A stretch of DNA of 42,717 nt from an uncultured cyanobacterium (GCA_903935205.1 CAIZQU010000060.1:1-42717), one strand, 5' to 3'; shown: positions 8,977 through 18,286, counted from the stretch's first letter. A program made the numbers and translations. The notes: a model not told the origin generated them from the sequence alone.

Positions 8977-9963
8977 TCAATCCCCGGGCCGCGGCAGCAG
9001 CAGGCCGTCCCGGAAGGCATCGCCGCCGTCGGCGCCGCGCTTGAGGGCCGCTTCCACCTCCAGCACCTGGCCCAGCAGGGTCAGGAGCCCCGCCGGGCTG
9101 CGGCCGCGCAGCTGTTTGCGCATCACGTAGATGCGCTTGGGGTTGCCGATGCCGGCCGCCTTGGCGATCACGGCCACGTCCTGCTCCCCCTGCCGCTCCA
9201 GCAACGCCACCCAGAGCCAGCCCCGCACCTGACTGGTCAGGGCCGCCACGATCCGCAGGGCCGGTTCGTTCGCCGCCAGCAGGGCATCGACCAGGGCGAT
9301 CGCCTCGGCCGGCCGGCCAGCCAGCAGGGCATCGCCCACCGCCAGGCTGCTGGTGCTGCGGCCCCCCACCAGCGCCTCGACGGCCGCCAGGCTGATCGGC
9401 CCGGCTCCTGCGGGGCCGGCGGCGGCGAACAGGGAGAGTTTCTCCAGTTCGGAGGCCAGTCGGGCGCTGTCGCTGCCGATCGCCTCCGCCAGGGCCTCGG
9501 CCGCCGCCGGTTCCAGCGCCAGCCCCAGCTCCCGGGCGGTGCGCGCCACCAGCTCGATCAGCCCCTCCCCATCCCAGATCGCCGGCAGCTGGAAGCTGTG
9601 TTCCTCGGCCAGCTTGCGCAGGGTCTTGGTGGTTTTCAGGCGGGCATCCGGCTTGGCGGCACTGACCAAAACCAGATGGCACTCCGCCGGAATCAGGGGC
9701 AGGCTCGCCTCCAGCAACGGCGCCAGCTCCGCCGGACACTGGCTGCAGAACGGACTGCGTTGCAGCACCACCAGCCGTGCGCCAGCTCCGAAGGGTGGGG
9801 TGCGCGCCTCCTCCAGGGCCCGGCCCGCCTGGATGCTGTCGTTGCCGTCGAGACGGCTGAGGTTGATCGAGGCCCAGGCCGGATCCAGCAGCCGCTCCAC
9901 CAGGGCTTCCACGGCGCGGTTGCGAGAGGCCTCGTCATCGCCCCAGTAGAGATGGACCGGCAT
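8977..9963 (-). CDS. holA: DNA polymerase III delta subunit
   Basis: HolA (delta) opens the beta clamp as part of the clamp loader. The 328-aa protein begins MPVHLYWGDDEASRNRAVEA, with the family's YGDD-like strand and a degenerate AAA+ fold lacking a functional Walker A. Later motifs include RLVVLQRS, HLVLVSAAKPDARLK and SARLASELEKLSLFA. The C-terminal helical domain has PALRIVAALTSQVRGWLWVALL and NPKRIYVMRKQLRG, both typical of bacterial delta. The start ATG gives a family-normal N-terminus. Divergent from cobH with 169 bases between; likely first gene of an operon with lysC and the methyltransferase. Confidence 0.93.
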   Translation of the reverse strand: MPVHLYWGDDEASRNRAVEALVERLLDPAWASINLSRLDGNDSIQAGRALEEARTPPFGAGARLVVLQRSPFCSQCPAELAPLLEASLPLIPAECHLVLVSAAKPDARLKTTKTLRKLAEEHSFQLPAIWDGEGLIELVARTARELGLALEPAAAEALAEAIGSDSARLASELEKLSLFAAAGPAGAGPISLAAVEALVGGRSTSSLAVGDALLAGRPAEAIALVDALLAANEPALRIVAALTSQVRGWLWVALLERQGEQDVAVIAKAAGIGNPKRIYVMRKQLRGRSPAGLLTLLGQVLEVEAALKRGADGGDAFRDGLLLPRPGD

Positions 9964-10132
9964 CGTTGTTGGGGCCCTGGCCGATGATCATGGAACGGCT
10001 CCGGCCCGATGGCGCCATGCCCGATTCGCTTCCCTGCGGCATTGCCGGTTGGCCGCCGATTCCTCCCTGCCCGGCAGTGACGGCGATCGGTCCCGGTGGA
10101 CCGTGGTCCTGTCTCGGCTGGGAGAGAAAGCG

Positions 10133-10810
10133 ATGAGCTCCCTGGCCGACGGCTTCGATCACCCGATTTTTCGCGAGAGCATCCGTCGCATCCGCGAGCT
10201 GCTCGGGGAGACGGGCCTGGTGGGGGTGGAGCGGGAGCTGCTGGAGCGGTTGGTTCACAGCAGTGGCGATCCCGCGATCGCTCCCTGGCTGCGCTTCAGT
10301 GCGGGGGCCTGCGAGCGGGGCATGGAGGCCTTGGCAGCCGGCGCCGTGATCCTCACCGATACGGCCATGGCCGCCAGTGCGGTGGCGCCGATGGCGCGCC
10401 GCACCTTCGCCAATCCGGTGCATTCCGTGCTCGAGTGGGCCCCTGTGCAGGCGCCGCCGGGGGGGACCCGGACCGCCGTCGGGATGGAGCGGGCCCTGGC
10501 GGCCCATCCCGCGGCGGTGGTGCTGATCGGCAGTGCCCCCACCGCCCTGGAGCTGCTGCTGCAGCAGGTGGGTCCCGGTGTGCAGGGCGGGGCTCCCGCA
10601 CCGGCCCTGGTGATCGGGATGCCGGTGGGGTTCGTCGGGGTGGCGGAAAGCAAGCGCCGGCTGGCTGCCGCCGATCTGCCTCAGATCCGCCTGGAGGGAA
10701 GCAGGGGCGGTGCGGCCCTGGTGGCGGCGGCGGCCAATGCCCTGCTGCGCCGCGCCTGGCTGGATCGCCAGGGAGGGCCGCCGGCGTCCCCGGGAGCCTG
10801 TAGCGCATAG
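10133..10810 (+). CDS. cobH: Precorrin-8X methylmutase
   Basis: CobH/CbiC moves the methyl group from C-11 to C-12, turning precorrin-8X (or its cobalt form) into hydrogenobyrinate or cobyrinate in vitamin B12 synthesis. Visible family features are HPIFRESIRRIRELL, ERELLERLVHSSGDPA (containing the catalytic-region histidine), AGAVILTDTAMAASAV, AVVLIGSAPTALELLL and PALVIGMPVGFVGVAESKRRL. I place the start at ATG 10133, preceded by a good Shine-Dalgarno GGAGAG at 10121; an upstream in-frame start at 10049 would add 28 residues with no homology. Length 225 aa. It appears to be a single-gene unit here, far from other B12 genes. The name cbiC would be equally valid. Confidence 0.93.
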   Translation: MSSLADGFDHPIFRESIRRIRELLGETGLVGVERELLERLVHSSGDPAIAPWLRFSAGACERGMEALAAGAVILTDTAMAASAVAPMARRTFANPVHSVLEWAPVQAPPGGTRTAVGMERALAAHPAAVVLIGSAPTALELLLQQVGPGVQGGAPAPALVIGMPVGFVGVAESKRRLAAADLPQIRLEGSRGGAALVAAAANALLRRAWLDRQGGPPASPGACSA

Positions 10811-11064
10811 CCGTATTGGCCCCAAACCCATGGGCTGATCCCGCCCTTGAGCGCACGAGGGTCCCGCAAGGTTCTCGTCCCCATCGAGACTGAGGCGCTG
10901 TGTCAACGGGCAGAGCCATTGCGCCGCAACAGATCTGGCGCTGAGGGTGCTGAGGTGCTCTCGACGCCCTTTGTCTCAGGATGAGGCCGCGACAGCTGCC
11001 CGATGGGGCTCTCTTGGTTCAGGGCCTGGCCTGTCGACCTGCCCGCAACAGGCGCCCTGGGCGC
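10811..11064. other. Convergent intergenic region cobH/mutS
   Basis: No gene is supported. Just beyond the mutS stop there is a small GC palindrome at 11052-11064 (GCGCC..GGCGC). A weaker pair, GCGCC 10921-10925 with GGCGC 10937-10941, lies between. These could end transcription from one or both sides, but there is no T-run. Confidence 0.35.
11052..11064 (-). terminator. Possible short hairpin directly after mutS stop
   Basis: The palindrome GCGCCCTGGGCGC abuts the mutS stop (11065-11067). The stem is five G/C pairs with a three-base loop. Without a T-tract it is only a weak terminator candidate. Confidence 0.3.
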
Positions 11065-14000
11065 TCAGGCGGCGGCGGGGTTGCCCCGGGGGCGGCCCCG
11101 GGCCGGGATGGGCCGCTCCTGGTCGGCCTGTGCGGCATCGCTGGCGTCGGCCAGGGCCTGGTGGGGGGCGCCGCTCCCCTGGCCGGCCTGTGCTGCGCGG
11201 CCGCGGCCTCCGGCGCTGTCGGAAGGCTGGTTTGTCCCCTCGCCCTCGCCGCCCCCCTGCAGACCCACGGCCACATGGCTGTTGGCCTCGATCCGGCCGA
11301 GCACCTGCCGGGCCCGTCGCACCACCGCCGCCGGCACGCCGGCCAGACGAGCCGCCTCGATGCCATAGCTGCGGCTGGCACCGCCCCGCACCACCCGATG
11401 CAGAAACAGAAGCGCTTCGCCGGTTTCCTCCACCAACACCTGGGCATTGGCCACGTTCGGCAGCAGCTCGGCCAGTTCGTTGAGTTCGTGGTAGTGGGTG
11501 GCGAAGATCGTGCGGGCCCGGATCGGGCCGGCCAGGTGCTCGGCCACCGCCCAGGCGATCGAGAGGCCGTCGAAGGTGGCCGTGCCGCGGCCGATCTCAT
11601 CGAGCAGCACCAGCGAGCGCTCGCTGGCGTGGTGAAGGATGTTGGCGGTCTCGGCCATCTCCACCATGAAGGTGGATTGGCCCGTGGCCAGATCGTCGAC
11701 GGCACCGACCCGGGTGAAGATGCGATCGGCGATTCCGAGTCGGGCCGAGCGGGCCGGGATCCAGGACCCGATCTGGGCCATCAGCTGCAGCAGCCCGGTC
11801 TGGCGGAGATAGCAGCTCTTGCCGCTGGCGTTCGGGCCGGTGAGCACCAGCAGATCAGGCTGGGCCGGTCCATCGCCCCCCAGGGCCAGATCGTTGGCGG
11901 TGAAGCTCTGCTCCACCAGCAGCTGCTCGACGACCGGATGGCGCCCGGCTTCGATCAGCAGCTCCCGCCCCTCGCTGAGCTCCGGCCGGCAGTAGCCCGC
12001 CGTGGCGGCCACCTCGGCCAGGGAGGCGAGGGCATCGAGGTCGGCCACCAGGCGTGCCGCGGAGCGGATCGGGGCAGCCCGCTCCCCCACCCGGCTGCGC
12101 AGGGCGGTGAACAGCTCGTATTCCCGCTGGGCGGCCCGGGTCCGCAGCTGCAGGATGCGGCCTTCGCGGCCCTTGAGGGCGGGGGTCACGAAGCGCTCCT
12201 CATTGGCCAGGGTCTGGCGGCGGATCCAGTGGTCGGGAACGGTGGCGGCCCTGGCGCGGCTGACCGCCAGGAAATAGCCGAAACTGCGGTGGTATTGCAG
12301 CCGCAGGTTGGGGTTGCCGCTGGCCCGGCGTTCGCTGGCCTCCTGCTCGGTCAACCAGGCCTCCTGGTCGTCGAGCTGGTTGCGCAACCCATCGAGCAGC
12401 CCATCGACGCCGTCATGAATCAGCCCCCCTTCGCTCAGGCTGAGGGGAGGGGTGTCGAGCAGGTGGTGGCGCAGCTCCGCCGCCAGCTCCGCCAGCTCGG
12501 GCCAGGGCCGGGCCAGGGACCGCAGGGGGGCGCTGTGGCAGTCCTGGAGGAGGCCGGCCAGCAGCGGTAATCGCTCCAGGCCATCGGCCAGGGCCACCAG
12601 ATCCCTGGCGGAGGCGCTGCCGGCTCCGGCCCGGCCGGCGAGCCGCTCGAGATCGCCCATCGGCCTGAGCAGGCGCCGCAGGGCCAGCCGCAGGGGGCGC
12701 CGTTCCAGCAGCTCGCCGATGGCGTCCTGGCGCAGCACGATCGCCTCCCGATCCACCAGGGGGGCTTCGATCCAGCGCCGCAGGCAGCGGCCACCCATGG
12801 CGGTGGTGGTGCGGTCGAGGGCCCAGAGCAGGGAGCCGTGGGTGTTGCCGCTGAGCTGGGTGCGGGTGAGCTCAAGATTGCGGCGCGTCTGGGCATCGAG
12901 CACCAGCTGGTCGCCGGCATGCCAGACCGTGGGGGGTTCCAGGGGGATGGGGGCGGGCTGGATCCCGTTGCCGCCGCCGGCGCCAGTGGCGGCCTGGGGG
13001 CTCGCTGCGGCCACCGGTTCGCCGTGGAGCTGGATGGTTGCGCTGTTCGGAGCGTTGCGGATCGCGCCAACGGGCTGGGTGGTGTCGAGGTAGGCCAGCA
13101 GGCCCCCCGCTGCCCGCATCGCCAGGGTGAGTTCGCCGAGGCCGATGCCATCGAGGCTGGCCAGGCGGAAGTGCCCCAGGAGTCGGGCCCGCGCCTGGGG
13201 CGCCTCGAAGGGGGAGCGGGGCAGGGCCGTGAGCCTCTGGGGATCGGGGCACCAGGCGGGGGCGGCCCCAGCAGCGGTGCCGGAGCCGGAGGGCCCGGGG
13301 GCCTCCGGCTCCGGCCAGACCACCTCGGCTGCCTCCAGCTGCAGCAGCTCCTGGTGCAGGGCGCCGCTGCCCTCCCGCTCGGTCACCCGAAACTCGCCGG
13401 TGCTCACATCCGCCACCGCCAGCCCCCAGCGTCCCCCCGGGCCGGTCACCACCGCGCAAAGCCAGTTGTTGCGGCGGGCGCTGAGCATGCCCTCCTCCAG
13501 CACCGTCCCGGGGGTGAGCACCCGGGTGACGTCGCGGCGCAGCAGGGCTCCTTTGGCCGGCGTGGCCTCCAGCTGGTCGCAGAGGGCCACGCTCAGGCCG
13601 CGGCGCACCAGCTCGGCGCAGTAGCGCTCGGCGGCGTGGTGGGGGATGCCCGCCATCGGCACCCGGCCGATTCCCTTGCCCGCTTCCTTGCCGGTGAGGG
13701 TGAGCTCGAGCAGGCGGGAGAGCAGCAGGGCGTCCTCGAAGAAGAACTCATAGAAATCCCCCAGGCGGTAGAGCAGCACCCGCTCGGGATGGGCCGCCTT
13801 GAGCTCCACGTAGTGGCGCAGCACCGGGGGCAGGGCGGACGGATCGACCAGGCTGTGGTGATGCCAGCGGGGCCTGTCCGCCTCACCGTCGCGGAGGGCC
13901 TGGCCCGCCGGGTCACCGGCACTGCCACCGGCCGGCGTGTCGGCCTGGTTGTCGTCGAGCGGCTGCAGCGGCGGGACCGCGGCGTCGCCGGCGGTATCCG

Positions 14001-14409
14001 TGGCGACCGCGAGGGTCCCGGACTCGGTGCCTGAGGGGGCATCGCCAGCCCCGGCCAGACCCCCGCCCTGGTCGTTCGCCCAATCCCCTGCCGCTGCCCC
14101 CAGGGCCGCCGCCCCGTCCAGGGTCTGGTGCGGGCCAGGGGCCGCGGCCTGCGCGCCGCCGGGGGCCGCCAGCCGCCGTCGGGGCCTGGCTTGGGCGTCG
14201 GCCACCAGGGCGGCGGTGTCCTCCGGGCCAGGGGCGTCGCCCTCCTGGGGGGCCGGATCCTTCTCCCGCCGGGATCCCGACCGGCCCTTGCGGGGGGCGG
14301 CCGGCCCGGCCTCGCCGTCGGCAAACAGAGAGCCCTGCAGCCCCGCCTCCAGGAGATCGGCGACCAGAGAGAGCTGCTGCCCGGCCTGGTGCCCGGCCTG
14401 CGTCGCCAT
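11065..14409 (-). CDS. mutS: DNA mismatch repair protein MutS, with long N-terminal extension
   Basis: MutS recognises mismatches and, with ATP, triggers repair. Domain I starts only at about residue 192 ([21 protein letters not shown]) and carries the mismatch-reading GDFYEFF motif (Phe-Tyr-Glu, residues ~218-223) and [14 protein letters not shown]. The ATPase domain contains [14 protein letters not shown] (Walker A), [28 protein letters not shown] (Walker B) and FATHYHEL. Residues 1-190 are an Ala/Gly/Pro-rich, probably disordered extension, longer than usual even for cyanobacterial MutS, and the ~55-residue C-terminus is also low-complexity. I chose ATG 14409 (MATQAGHQ) because the stretch LQGSLF shortly after it is typical of cyanobacterial MutS starts; the open frame to 14742 is not convincing. 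Length 1114 aa. Confidence 0.93.
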   Translation of the reverse strand: MATQAGHQAGQQLSLVADLLEAGLQGSLFADGEAGPAAPRKGRSGSRREKDPAPQEGDAPGPEDTAALVADAQARPRRRLAAPGGAQAAAPGPHQTLDGAAALGAAAGDWANDQGGGLAGAGDAPSGTESGTLAVATDTAGDAAVPPLQPLDDNQADTPAGGSAGDPAGQALRDGEADRPRWHHHSLVDPSALPPVLRHYVELKAAHPERVLLYRLGDFYEFFFEDALLLSRLLELTLTGKEAGKGIGRVPMAGIPHHAAERYCAELVRRGLSVALCDQLEATPAKGALLRRDVTRVLTPGTVLEEGMLSARRNNWLCAVVTGPGGRWGLAVADVSTGEFRVTEREGSGALHQELLQLEAAEVVWPEPEAPGPSGSGTAAGAAPAWCPDPQRLTALPRSPFEAPQARARLLGHFRLASLDGIGLGELTLAMRAAGGLLAYLDTTQPVGAIRNAPNSATIQLHGEPVAAASPQAATGAGGGNGIQPAPIPLEPPTVWHAGDQLVLDAQTRRNLELTRTQLSGNTHGSLLWALDRTTTAMGGRCLRRWIEAPLVDREAIVLRQDAIGELLERRPLRLALRRLLRPMGDLERLAGRAGAGSASARDLVALADGLERLPLLAGLLQDCHSAPLRSLARPWPELAELAAELRHHLLDTPPLSLSEGGLIHDGVDGLLDGLRNQLDDQEAWLTEQEASERRASGNPNLRLQYHRSFGYFLAVSRARAATVPDHWIRRQTLANEERFVTPALKGREGRILQLRTRAAQREYELFTALRSRVGERAAPIRSAARLVADLDALASLAEVAATAGYCRPELSEGRELLIEAGRHPVVEQLLVEQSFTANDLALGGDGPAQPDLLVLTGPNASGKSCYLRQTGLLQLMAQIGSWIPARSARLGIADRIFTRVGAVDDLATGQSTFMVEMAETANILHHASERSLVLLDEIGRGTATFDGLSIAWAVAEHLAGPIRARTIFATHYHELNELAELLPNVANAQVLVEETGEALLFLHRVVRGGASRSYGIEAARLAGVPAAVVRRARQVLGRIEANSHVAVGLQGGGEGEGTNQPSDSAGGRGRAAQAGQGSGAPHQALADASDAAQADQERPIPARGRPRGNPAAA

Positions 14410-14719
14410 GGCGCTGGGGATGGTGGAGACCGATCTTACGAGCCACCACCGGTGGGGTCCAATCCCCCCCCGCCCCCATCCCGCCCCGCTGGCCCCGGCG
14501 TCTGGTTCGGTGCTTGCTCCGACAACGTGTGAAGGATGGGCCCGGCCCCCTCGGGCCAGCGCTGTTGCCGTGGGAAGATCAGCCCAACGCCAGGTCCGGC
14601 CGATCAGGCCACCGGCCTCGGCTTCGGCCACCAGCCACCGGCTTCCAGCCCCGGCCCCGGTCCTCAGCCCAGGCCACCGGCTCCCGCCTGCCCATTCCAG
14701 CCGTCCGATCCAGCCGTCC
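14410..14719. other. Divergent intergenic region mutS/psbZ
   Basis: This stretch is C/G-rich and has no supported gene. It must hold the promoters for mutS and psbZ, but I cannot point to convincing -35/-10 pairs. Three imperfect copies of GCCACCGGC occur between 14608 and 14691; they may be chance in such biased sequence. Confidence 0.4.
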
Positions 14720-14908
14720 ATGCAGATCATCAACACCCTCACCGTCCTGGCCCTGGTGGTGCTGTCCTTCGCCCTGATCGTGGCGATTCCGGTGCTCTAC
14801 GCCAGCAGCGATGACAGCGGCCGCTCCAACCGTCTGATCCTGATCGGCAGCGCCGCCTGGGTGGCCCTGGTGCTGCTCAACTGGGGCGTGAGCTTCTTCG
14901 TGGTCTGA
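14720..14908 (+). CDS. psbZ: Photosystem II protein PsbZ
   Basis: PsbZ (Ycf9) is a small PSII core subunit with two membrane helices that stabilises the PSII supercomplex and its association with antennae. The 62-aa length is exactly typical. Helix 1 is about residues 3-27 ([20 protein letters not shown]), the loop holds the conserved [14 protein letters not shown], and helix 2 is about residues 40-60 ([20 protein letters not shown]). The start ATG gives the family-typical MQIINT. ribH follows after 4 bases. This gene is strong evidence that the organism is an oxygenic phototroph. Confidence 0.97.
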   Translation: MQIINTLTVLALVVLSFALIVAIPVLYASSDDSGRSNRLILIGSAAWVALVLLNWGVSFFVV

Positions 14909-14912
14909 ACCC

Positions 14913-15392
14913 TTGACCATTTACGAAGGTCGTTTCACCGACACGGCCGATTTAAAGATCGCCGTGGTCATCGCCCGGTTCAACGACCTGGTCACCGGCA
15001 AGCTGCTCAGCGGTTGCCTGGATTGCCTGGGTCGCCACGGTATCGACACGGCTCCGAGCAGCGGCCAGCTTGATGTGGCCTGGGTTCCCGGCAGCTTCGA
15101 AATCCCCCTGGTGGCCCAGAAGCTCGCCGCCAGCGGTCGCTACCAGGTTGTGATCACCCTCGGGGCTGTGATCCGGGGTGACACACCCCACTTTGATGTG
15201 GTGGTGGCCGAGGTGAGCAAGGGCGTGGCTGCCGTCGCCCGCGACACCGGCATTCCCGTGATCTTTGGTGTGCTCACCACCGACACCCTCCAGCAGGCTC
15301 TGGAGCGGGCCGGCATCAAGAGCAATCTTGGCTGGAGCTACGCAATGCAGGCCCTGGAGATGGGCAGCCTGATGGGGGCTCTGGGGGGCTGA
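14913..15392 (+). CDS. ribH: 6,7-dimethyl-8-ribityllumazine synthase
   Basis: RibH condenses 5-amino-6-ribitylaminouracil with 3,4-dihydroxybutanone 4-phosphate to lumazine, the penultimate step of riboflavin synthesis. The 159-aa protein shows [10 protein letters not shown] (substrate loop), [31 protein letters not shown] with the catalytic histidine, [17 protein letters not shown] and the C-terminal YAMQALEMG. The only start that gives the normal N-terminus ([10 protein letters not shown]) is TTG at 14913, four bases after psbZ, so translation may depend on coupling to psbZ. Confidence 0.95.
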   Translation: MTIYEGRFTDTADLKIAVVIARFNDLVTGKLLSGCLDCLGRHGIDTAPSSGQLDVAWVPGSFEIPLVAQKLAASGRYQVVITLGAVIRGDTPHFDVVVAEVSKGVAAVARDTGIPVIFGVLTTDTLQQALERAGIKSNLGWSYAMQALEMGSLMGALGG

Positions 15393-15407
15393 GGCCGGCG
15401 TCATTGG

Positions 15408-15447
15408 GGGTCGGGACCCGGCCCATCGCGCCCCAGCGCCCCGACCC
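15408..15447 (+). terminator. Possible hairpin after ribH
   Basis: GGGTCGGG (15408-15415) pairs with CCCGACCC (15440-15447) across a 24-base loop that is itself GC-rich. A second small inverted repeat, TGGAGG 15488-15493 with CCTCCA 15502-15507, follows and is succeeded by ACTTTG. Either could end the psbZ-ribH transcript. No proper T-tract. Confidence 0.3.
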
Positions 15448-15623
15448 AGGACGCTGGCGGGCATCCGTCGCCACAGCTCCAACATGGTGGAGGGGATGAG
15501 ACCTCCAACTTTGTGGTGAAGCGATGCCGGGGTGCCACTCAGCTTGACAATCCCGGCCCGTGAGTGTGGCAAGAGGGTCTATCGCTTTGGCTCCGTTGTA
15601 GCTTTTCAGCCCTTCTCCAGCAG

Positions 15624-16427
15624 ATGACGATGCCAGCTGCCCCGCCCCTGAGAGAGCTGCTGCTTCTATTTGTTGCTTACCATCCTGCTCCAGGGGAAGT
15701 TGAGCGTTTGCAGGCCTGCCTTCAGGCATTGCCGCGGAGCATGGGCTATGCGGTGGTTGTGAACGATCACCAAGCGGGTGAGGCTGTCGATGACCTGGCT
15801 GAGGAGGCGGATTACTTCCTCTGCTGTCCGGATAATCCTGGCTATGGACGAGCGGTCAATCGACTCGTTGATAAGATTGATCTCATGCCAAAATATCTTG
15901 CGGTGATGAATACCGATCTTCGCTGGGATTCGGATCTATTCCCAAAACTATATGCATGGCTTGAAGGCCATCCCGATGTTGTTTTGTCCGTTCCTCAGAT
16001 CAGGGATCCCCAGGGTGAAATCCAAAAGCTTTGCAAGCGCGATCCAACCCTGTTGGCCCTTTGTAGTCGACGTTTTTGGCCTGATCGGTTAAAGCCTGGC
16101 TGGATGAAGCGCTATGACAAGTGGTATGTGATGGATGATTGTGACTACTCAATGGTCTTTGATGTTCCTTACTTGAGCGGTTGTTGCATGTTGATGCGCA
16201 GCCAAGCTTTTTTGTCAGTTGGCGGATTCGAGGAAAAGTTTTTCCTCTATTTGGAGGATGCTGATATCACGCGGAAGCTTAGATCGTTGGGGAGATGCAT
16301 CCACCTGCCGATTGCTCCTATTGTTCACGACTGGGGACGAGGAAGTTATAGGAATATCCGCCTTATTATTGTCAATATCCATAGCGCTTGGATTTATTTC
16401 CGTAAATGGGGGTTGCAATTGTGGTAG
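15624..16427 (+). CDS. Family 2 glycosyltransferase, rhamnosyltransferase-like
   Basis: A 267-aa GT-A fold enzyme. It shows LLLLFVAYHPAPGEVERL at the start, NPGYGRAVNRLVD, and AVMNTDLRW at about residues 94-102 (the aspartate of the metal/nucleotide site). These are followed by YLSGCCMLMRSQAFLSVGGF and EKFFLYLEDADITRKLRSLG near 205-225. The combination matches the WbbL/RfbF-like GT2 group, many of which transfer rhamnose in O-antigen synthesis; the sugar used here is unknown. ATG 15624 is preferred, with ATG 15630 as an alternative; an upstream GTG at 15564 adds unrelated residues. This is the first gene of the AT-richer island and stands alone, convergent with the wzm gene. Confidence 0.88.
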   Translation: MTMPAAPPLRELLLLFVAYHPAPGEVERLQACLQALPRSMGYAVVVNDHQAGEAVDDLAEEADYFLCCPDNPGYGRAVNRLVDKIDLMPKYLAVMNTDLRWDSDLFPKLYAWLEGHPDVVLSVPQIRDPQGEIQKLCKRDPTLLALCSRRFWPDRLKPGWMKRYDKWYVMDDCDYSMVFDVPYLSGCCMLMRSQAFLSVGGFEEKFFLYLEDADITRKLRSLGRCIHLPIAPIVHDWGRGSYRNIRLIIVNIHSAWIYFRKWGLQLW

Positions 16428-16450
16428 CTCCACCGGCTTGTATCGTCCGC

Positions 16451-16468
16451 CTGGCTGTAGGCAGCCAG
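16451..16468. terminator. Hairpin between convergent GT2 and wzm genes
   Basis: CTGGCTG (16451-16457) and CAGCCAG (16462-16468) form a perfect 7-bp stem with a four-base loop TAGG, between two convergent stops. A bidirectional transcription stop is plausible, although no T-run follows on either strand. Confidence 0.45.
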
Positions 16469-16512
16469 CCCCTTGATCTGTTGGCAGACTCAATGGCTAT
16501 TGGGGCAACGAC

Positions 16513-17364
16513 TTAGACTAGAAATGGTAAGATTTTGCGCTCCCTCTTCAACAGGAGCAGAGATAGCCAGAGCCCAACAAGATTAAACAAGGCTTGTGCC
16601 AAGTTGGCGTGCAGAGCATGATGACCATTAATAATGGAATCTCTAAGCGGGCTAAAAGCACTGTATAGAGGATTGTAGTCAGCAATCCACTGCAAAGCCC
16701 CAAGGTTGGATTTCCTGTATAGGATGGGTGACAACAAAAAGACTAATTGCAGAATGATTGGTACTAGCTGGTAAAAGTCCTTGAAACGCGCGCCGATCAG
16801 GCAAATGATCAGTGGCAACCAAAACATAAAAAGTGAAAAGTTAATGATGCCAAACAGGCCGTACTGCAGGACGTTAAGCAATAGTGAGGGCTGGAAAAAG
16901 CTCAGCCCCAACAAGACCATTGGGAAGGACTGGAGAAAGGTCTGTAGTTGAAATGCCCATTCCTCGAGAGCATAAAAAAGTGGAGGCAGGTTAATATTGT
17001 TGATGCTATCGCGATTTTGCTCGAATAATTGCGGGGCATTTCCGATTGCCCCAGATAAAGAGTTCCAAAGTACCAAGCCCACACCGAGGTAGACGGCATA
17101 GTCACGAAAGTCGGAAACCTTAAAGACCGTGCCATAAACAGTTGCCAGGGTGGCGATCGAGAGCAGATTGGTGAAGCCAAGCCAGAGATTGCCTAGTTTG
17201 GTTCGCACGTAGCGAGCTTTGGTGCGGGCCGTTGCCGTGAACCACCAGACATTGCGGCTGTGCCAAGCAAAGCGAAGTTGACTCAGCGGACTCTGCTGAT
17301 TGAGCTGCCAGAGCTTGAGTAGATCTGGCGTACCAGCCAACTGAGTGGAAGAAGGAGGAATCAT
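16513..17364 (-). CDS. wzm: ABC-2 type polysaccharide export permease (Wzm-like)
   Basis: Membrane subunit of an ABC exporter that flips a lipid-linked or finished polysaccharide across the inner membrane. The 283-aa protein has an amphipathic N-terminus (WHSRNVWWFTATARTKARYVRTKLGNLW) followed by about six hydrophobic segments: LLSIATLATVYGTVF, YLGVGLVLWNSLSGAIG, LQTFLQSFPMVLLGLSFF, GIINFSLFMFWLPLIICLIG, LVPIILQLVFLLSPILY and ALFNLVGLWLSLLLL. The sequence LSPILYRKSNL..W..DYNPLYSAFSPLRD is characteristic of ABC2_membrane exporters of O-antigen or capsule. Its start overlaps the wzt stop by four bases, so the pair is translationally coupled. Confidence 0.92.
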   Translation of the reverse strand: MIPPSSTQLAGTPDLLKLWQLNQQSPLSQLRFAWHSRNVWWFTATARTKARYVRTKLGNLWLGFTNLLSIATLATVYGTVFKVSDFRDYAVYLGVGLVLWNSLSGAIGNAPQLFEQNRDSINNINLPPLFYALEEWAFQLQTFLQSFPMVLLGLSFFQPSLLLNVLQYGLFGIINFSLFMFWLPLIICLIGARFKDFYQLVPIILQLVFLLSPILYRKSNLGALQWIADYNPLYSAFSPLRDSIINGHHALHANLAQALFNLVGLWLSLLLLKRERKILPFLV

Positions 17365-18158
17365 GCTTGGTTAGAGGATGTTTTACGATGATAAAAGCTA
17401 AGTGCTTCTTCTAGCTCTCCATCCATCACAATCTTGCCTTGGTTAAACACTAATCCTCGTGTGCAGAACTGTCTTAACAGTTCATCGGAGTGGGAGGCCA
17501 GCAGCAATGTCCCAGCCGTGTCGAGGAAGGCGTCCAGGCGTCGTTGTGCCGCCTGCATGAAGCTACTATCACCAGTGCCAAAGCCCTCATCGATGGCAAG
17601 GCATTGATGAGGAATGCCGGTAAGAATAGCGAATAGAAGTCGGGCTGCCATGCCCTGACTATAGCCTTTAATCGGAAGATAGACGTAATCCCCCAAGCCA
17701 CAGAAAGTGATGACATCTTCGGCATATGACTTGAATCCTCTTAGGTTCCCGTGAATGGTTAGGTAATGGGCCTTGATCGCCTGTAGTCCGCTGAGCTCGT
17801 GGCTTGTGACAAAGCTACGGGTGATCATTGGATAGACAAATTGATGAACCTTTAACTTGCCAGATGTGGGATGATAAATGCCACTGACCAAACGCAAAAA
17901 AGTGCTTTTACCAGAGCCATTATGACCAATCAGAGCAACTCTTTCACCGTTGTTAATCGTCAGGTTGAGCTCGCGCAGGGCGTGCACAGTCGATCGACCA
18001 CGTTCTTGCTGAAGTTTGCCGCCAGTTAGCGAGCGCAAAAGTGCAGTGCCGATACTGCGACTTTCGCTTGAAAAAATAGGTATTTGCAGATTAACATTCT
18101 CCAGCTCTAATATGGGAACAGGATGAACCGCATTGGCTCGCGCTTCGGCTGTGTTCAT
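17361..18158 (-). CDS. wzt: Polysaccharide ABC exporter ATPase (Wzt-like, short form)
   Basis: ATP-hydrolysing partner of the Wzm-like permease. Walker A GHNGSGKST is at residues 78-86, the signature is the export-type IKGYSQGMAARL, Walker B is CLAIDEGFGTGD, and the switch histidine is in LASHS. The N-terminus LELENVNLQIPIFSSESRS.G matches polysaccharide exporters (Wzt/TagH/KpsT type). At 265 aa it ends soon after the nucleotide-binding domain (ALSFYHRK) and so lacks the C-terminal carbohydrate-binding domain that selects finished O-antigen in E. coli O8/O9a Wzt. ATG 18158 gives a sensible N-terminus; an open frame further upstream is not supported. Confidence 0.93.
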   Translation of the reverse strand: MNTAEARANAVHPVPILELENVNLQIPIFSSESRSIGTALLRSLTGGKLQQERGRSTVHALRELNLTINNGERVALIGHNGSGKSTFLRLVSGIYHPTSGKLKVHQFVYPMITRSFVTSHELSGLQAIKAHYLTIHGNLRGFKSYAEDVITFCGLGDYVYLPIKGYSQGMAARLLFAILTGIPHQCLAIDEGFGTGDSSFMQAAQRRLDAFLDTAGTLLLASHSDELLRQFCTRGLVFNQGKIVMDGELEEALSFYHRKTSSNQA

Positions 18159-18201
18159 CAGTGCAGTGCCCAAGTGTTGCCGGGGAGTTAGCCTATGCTG
18201 C

Positions 18202-18231
18202 CATATGGTAACACATCTTGGCGAGGTGCAA
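18202..18231 (-). promoter_or_regulatory. Weak promoter candidate for wzt-wzm
   Basis: On the minus strand TTGCAC (18231-18226) and CATATG (18207-18202) are separated by 18 bases, about 44 bases before the wzt start. The -10 matches only half the consensus. Confidence 0.25.
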
Positions 18232-18286
18232 TTGTTCCCTAAGCCTCCGCCATTCGCTCCTTGTTGGCGCTGCCGCAATGGTGCTC

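Noticed and set aside
14410-14742. Extension of mutS by 111 codons upstream
   Set aside because: It overlaps the psbZ start and promoter region and is low-complexity; ATG 14409 fits family starts better.
15544-15549. TTGACA as a -35 box for the first island glycosyltransferase
   Set aside because: Perfect hexamer, but nothing resembling a -10 lies 16-19 bases downstream.
15393-15623. Left attachment site matching the tRNA-Gly 3' end
   Set aside because: I looked for a copy of the T-arm/acceptor sequence here and found none; no integrase or transposase is present in the window.
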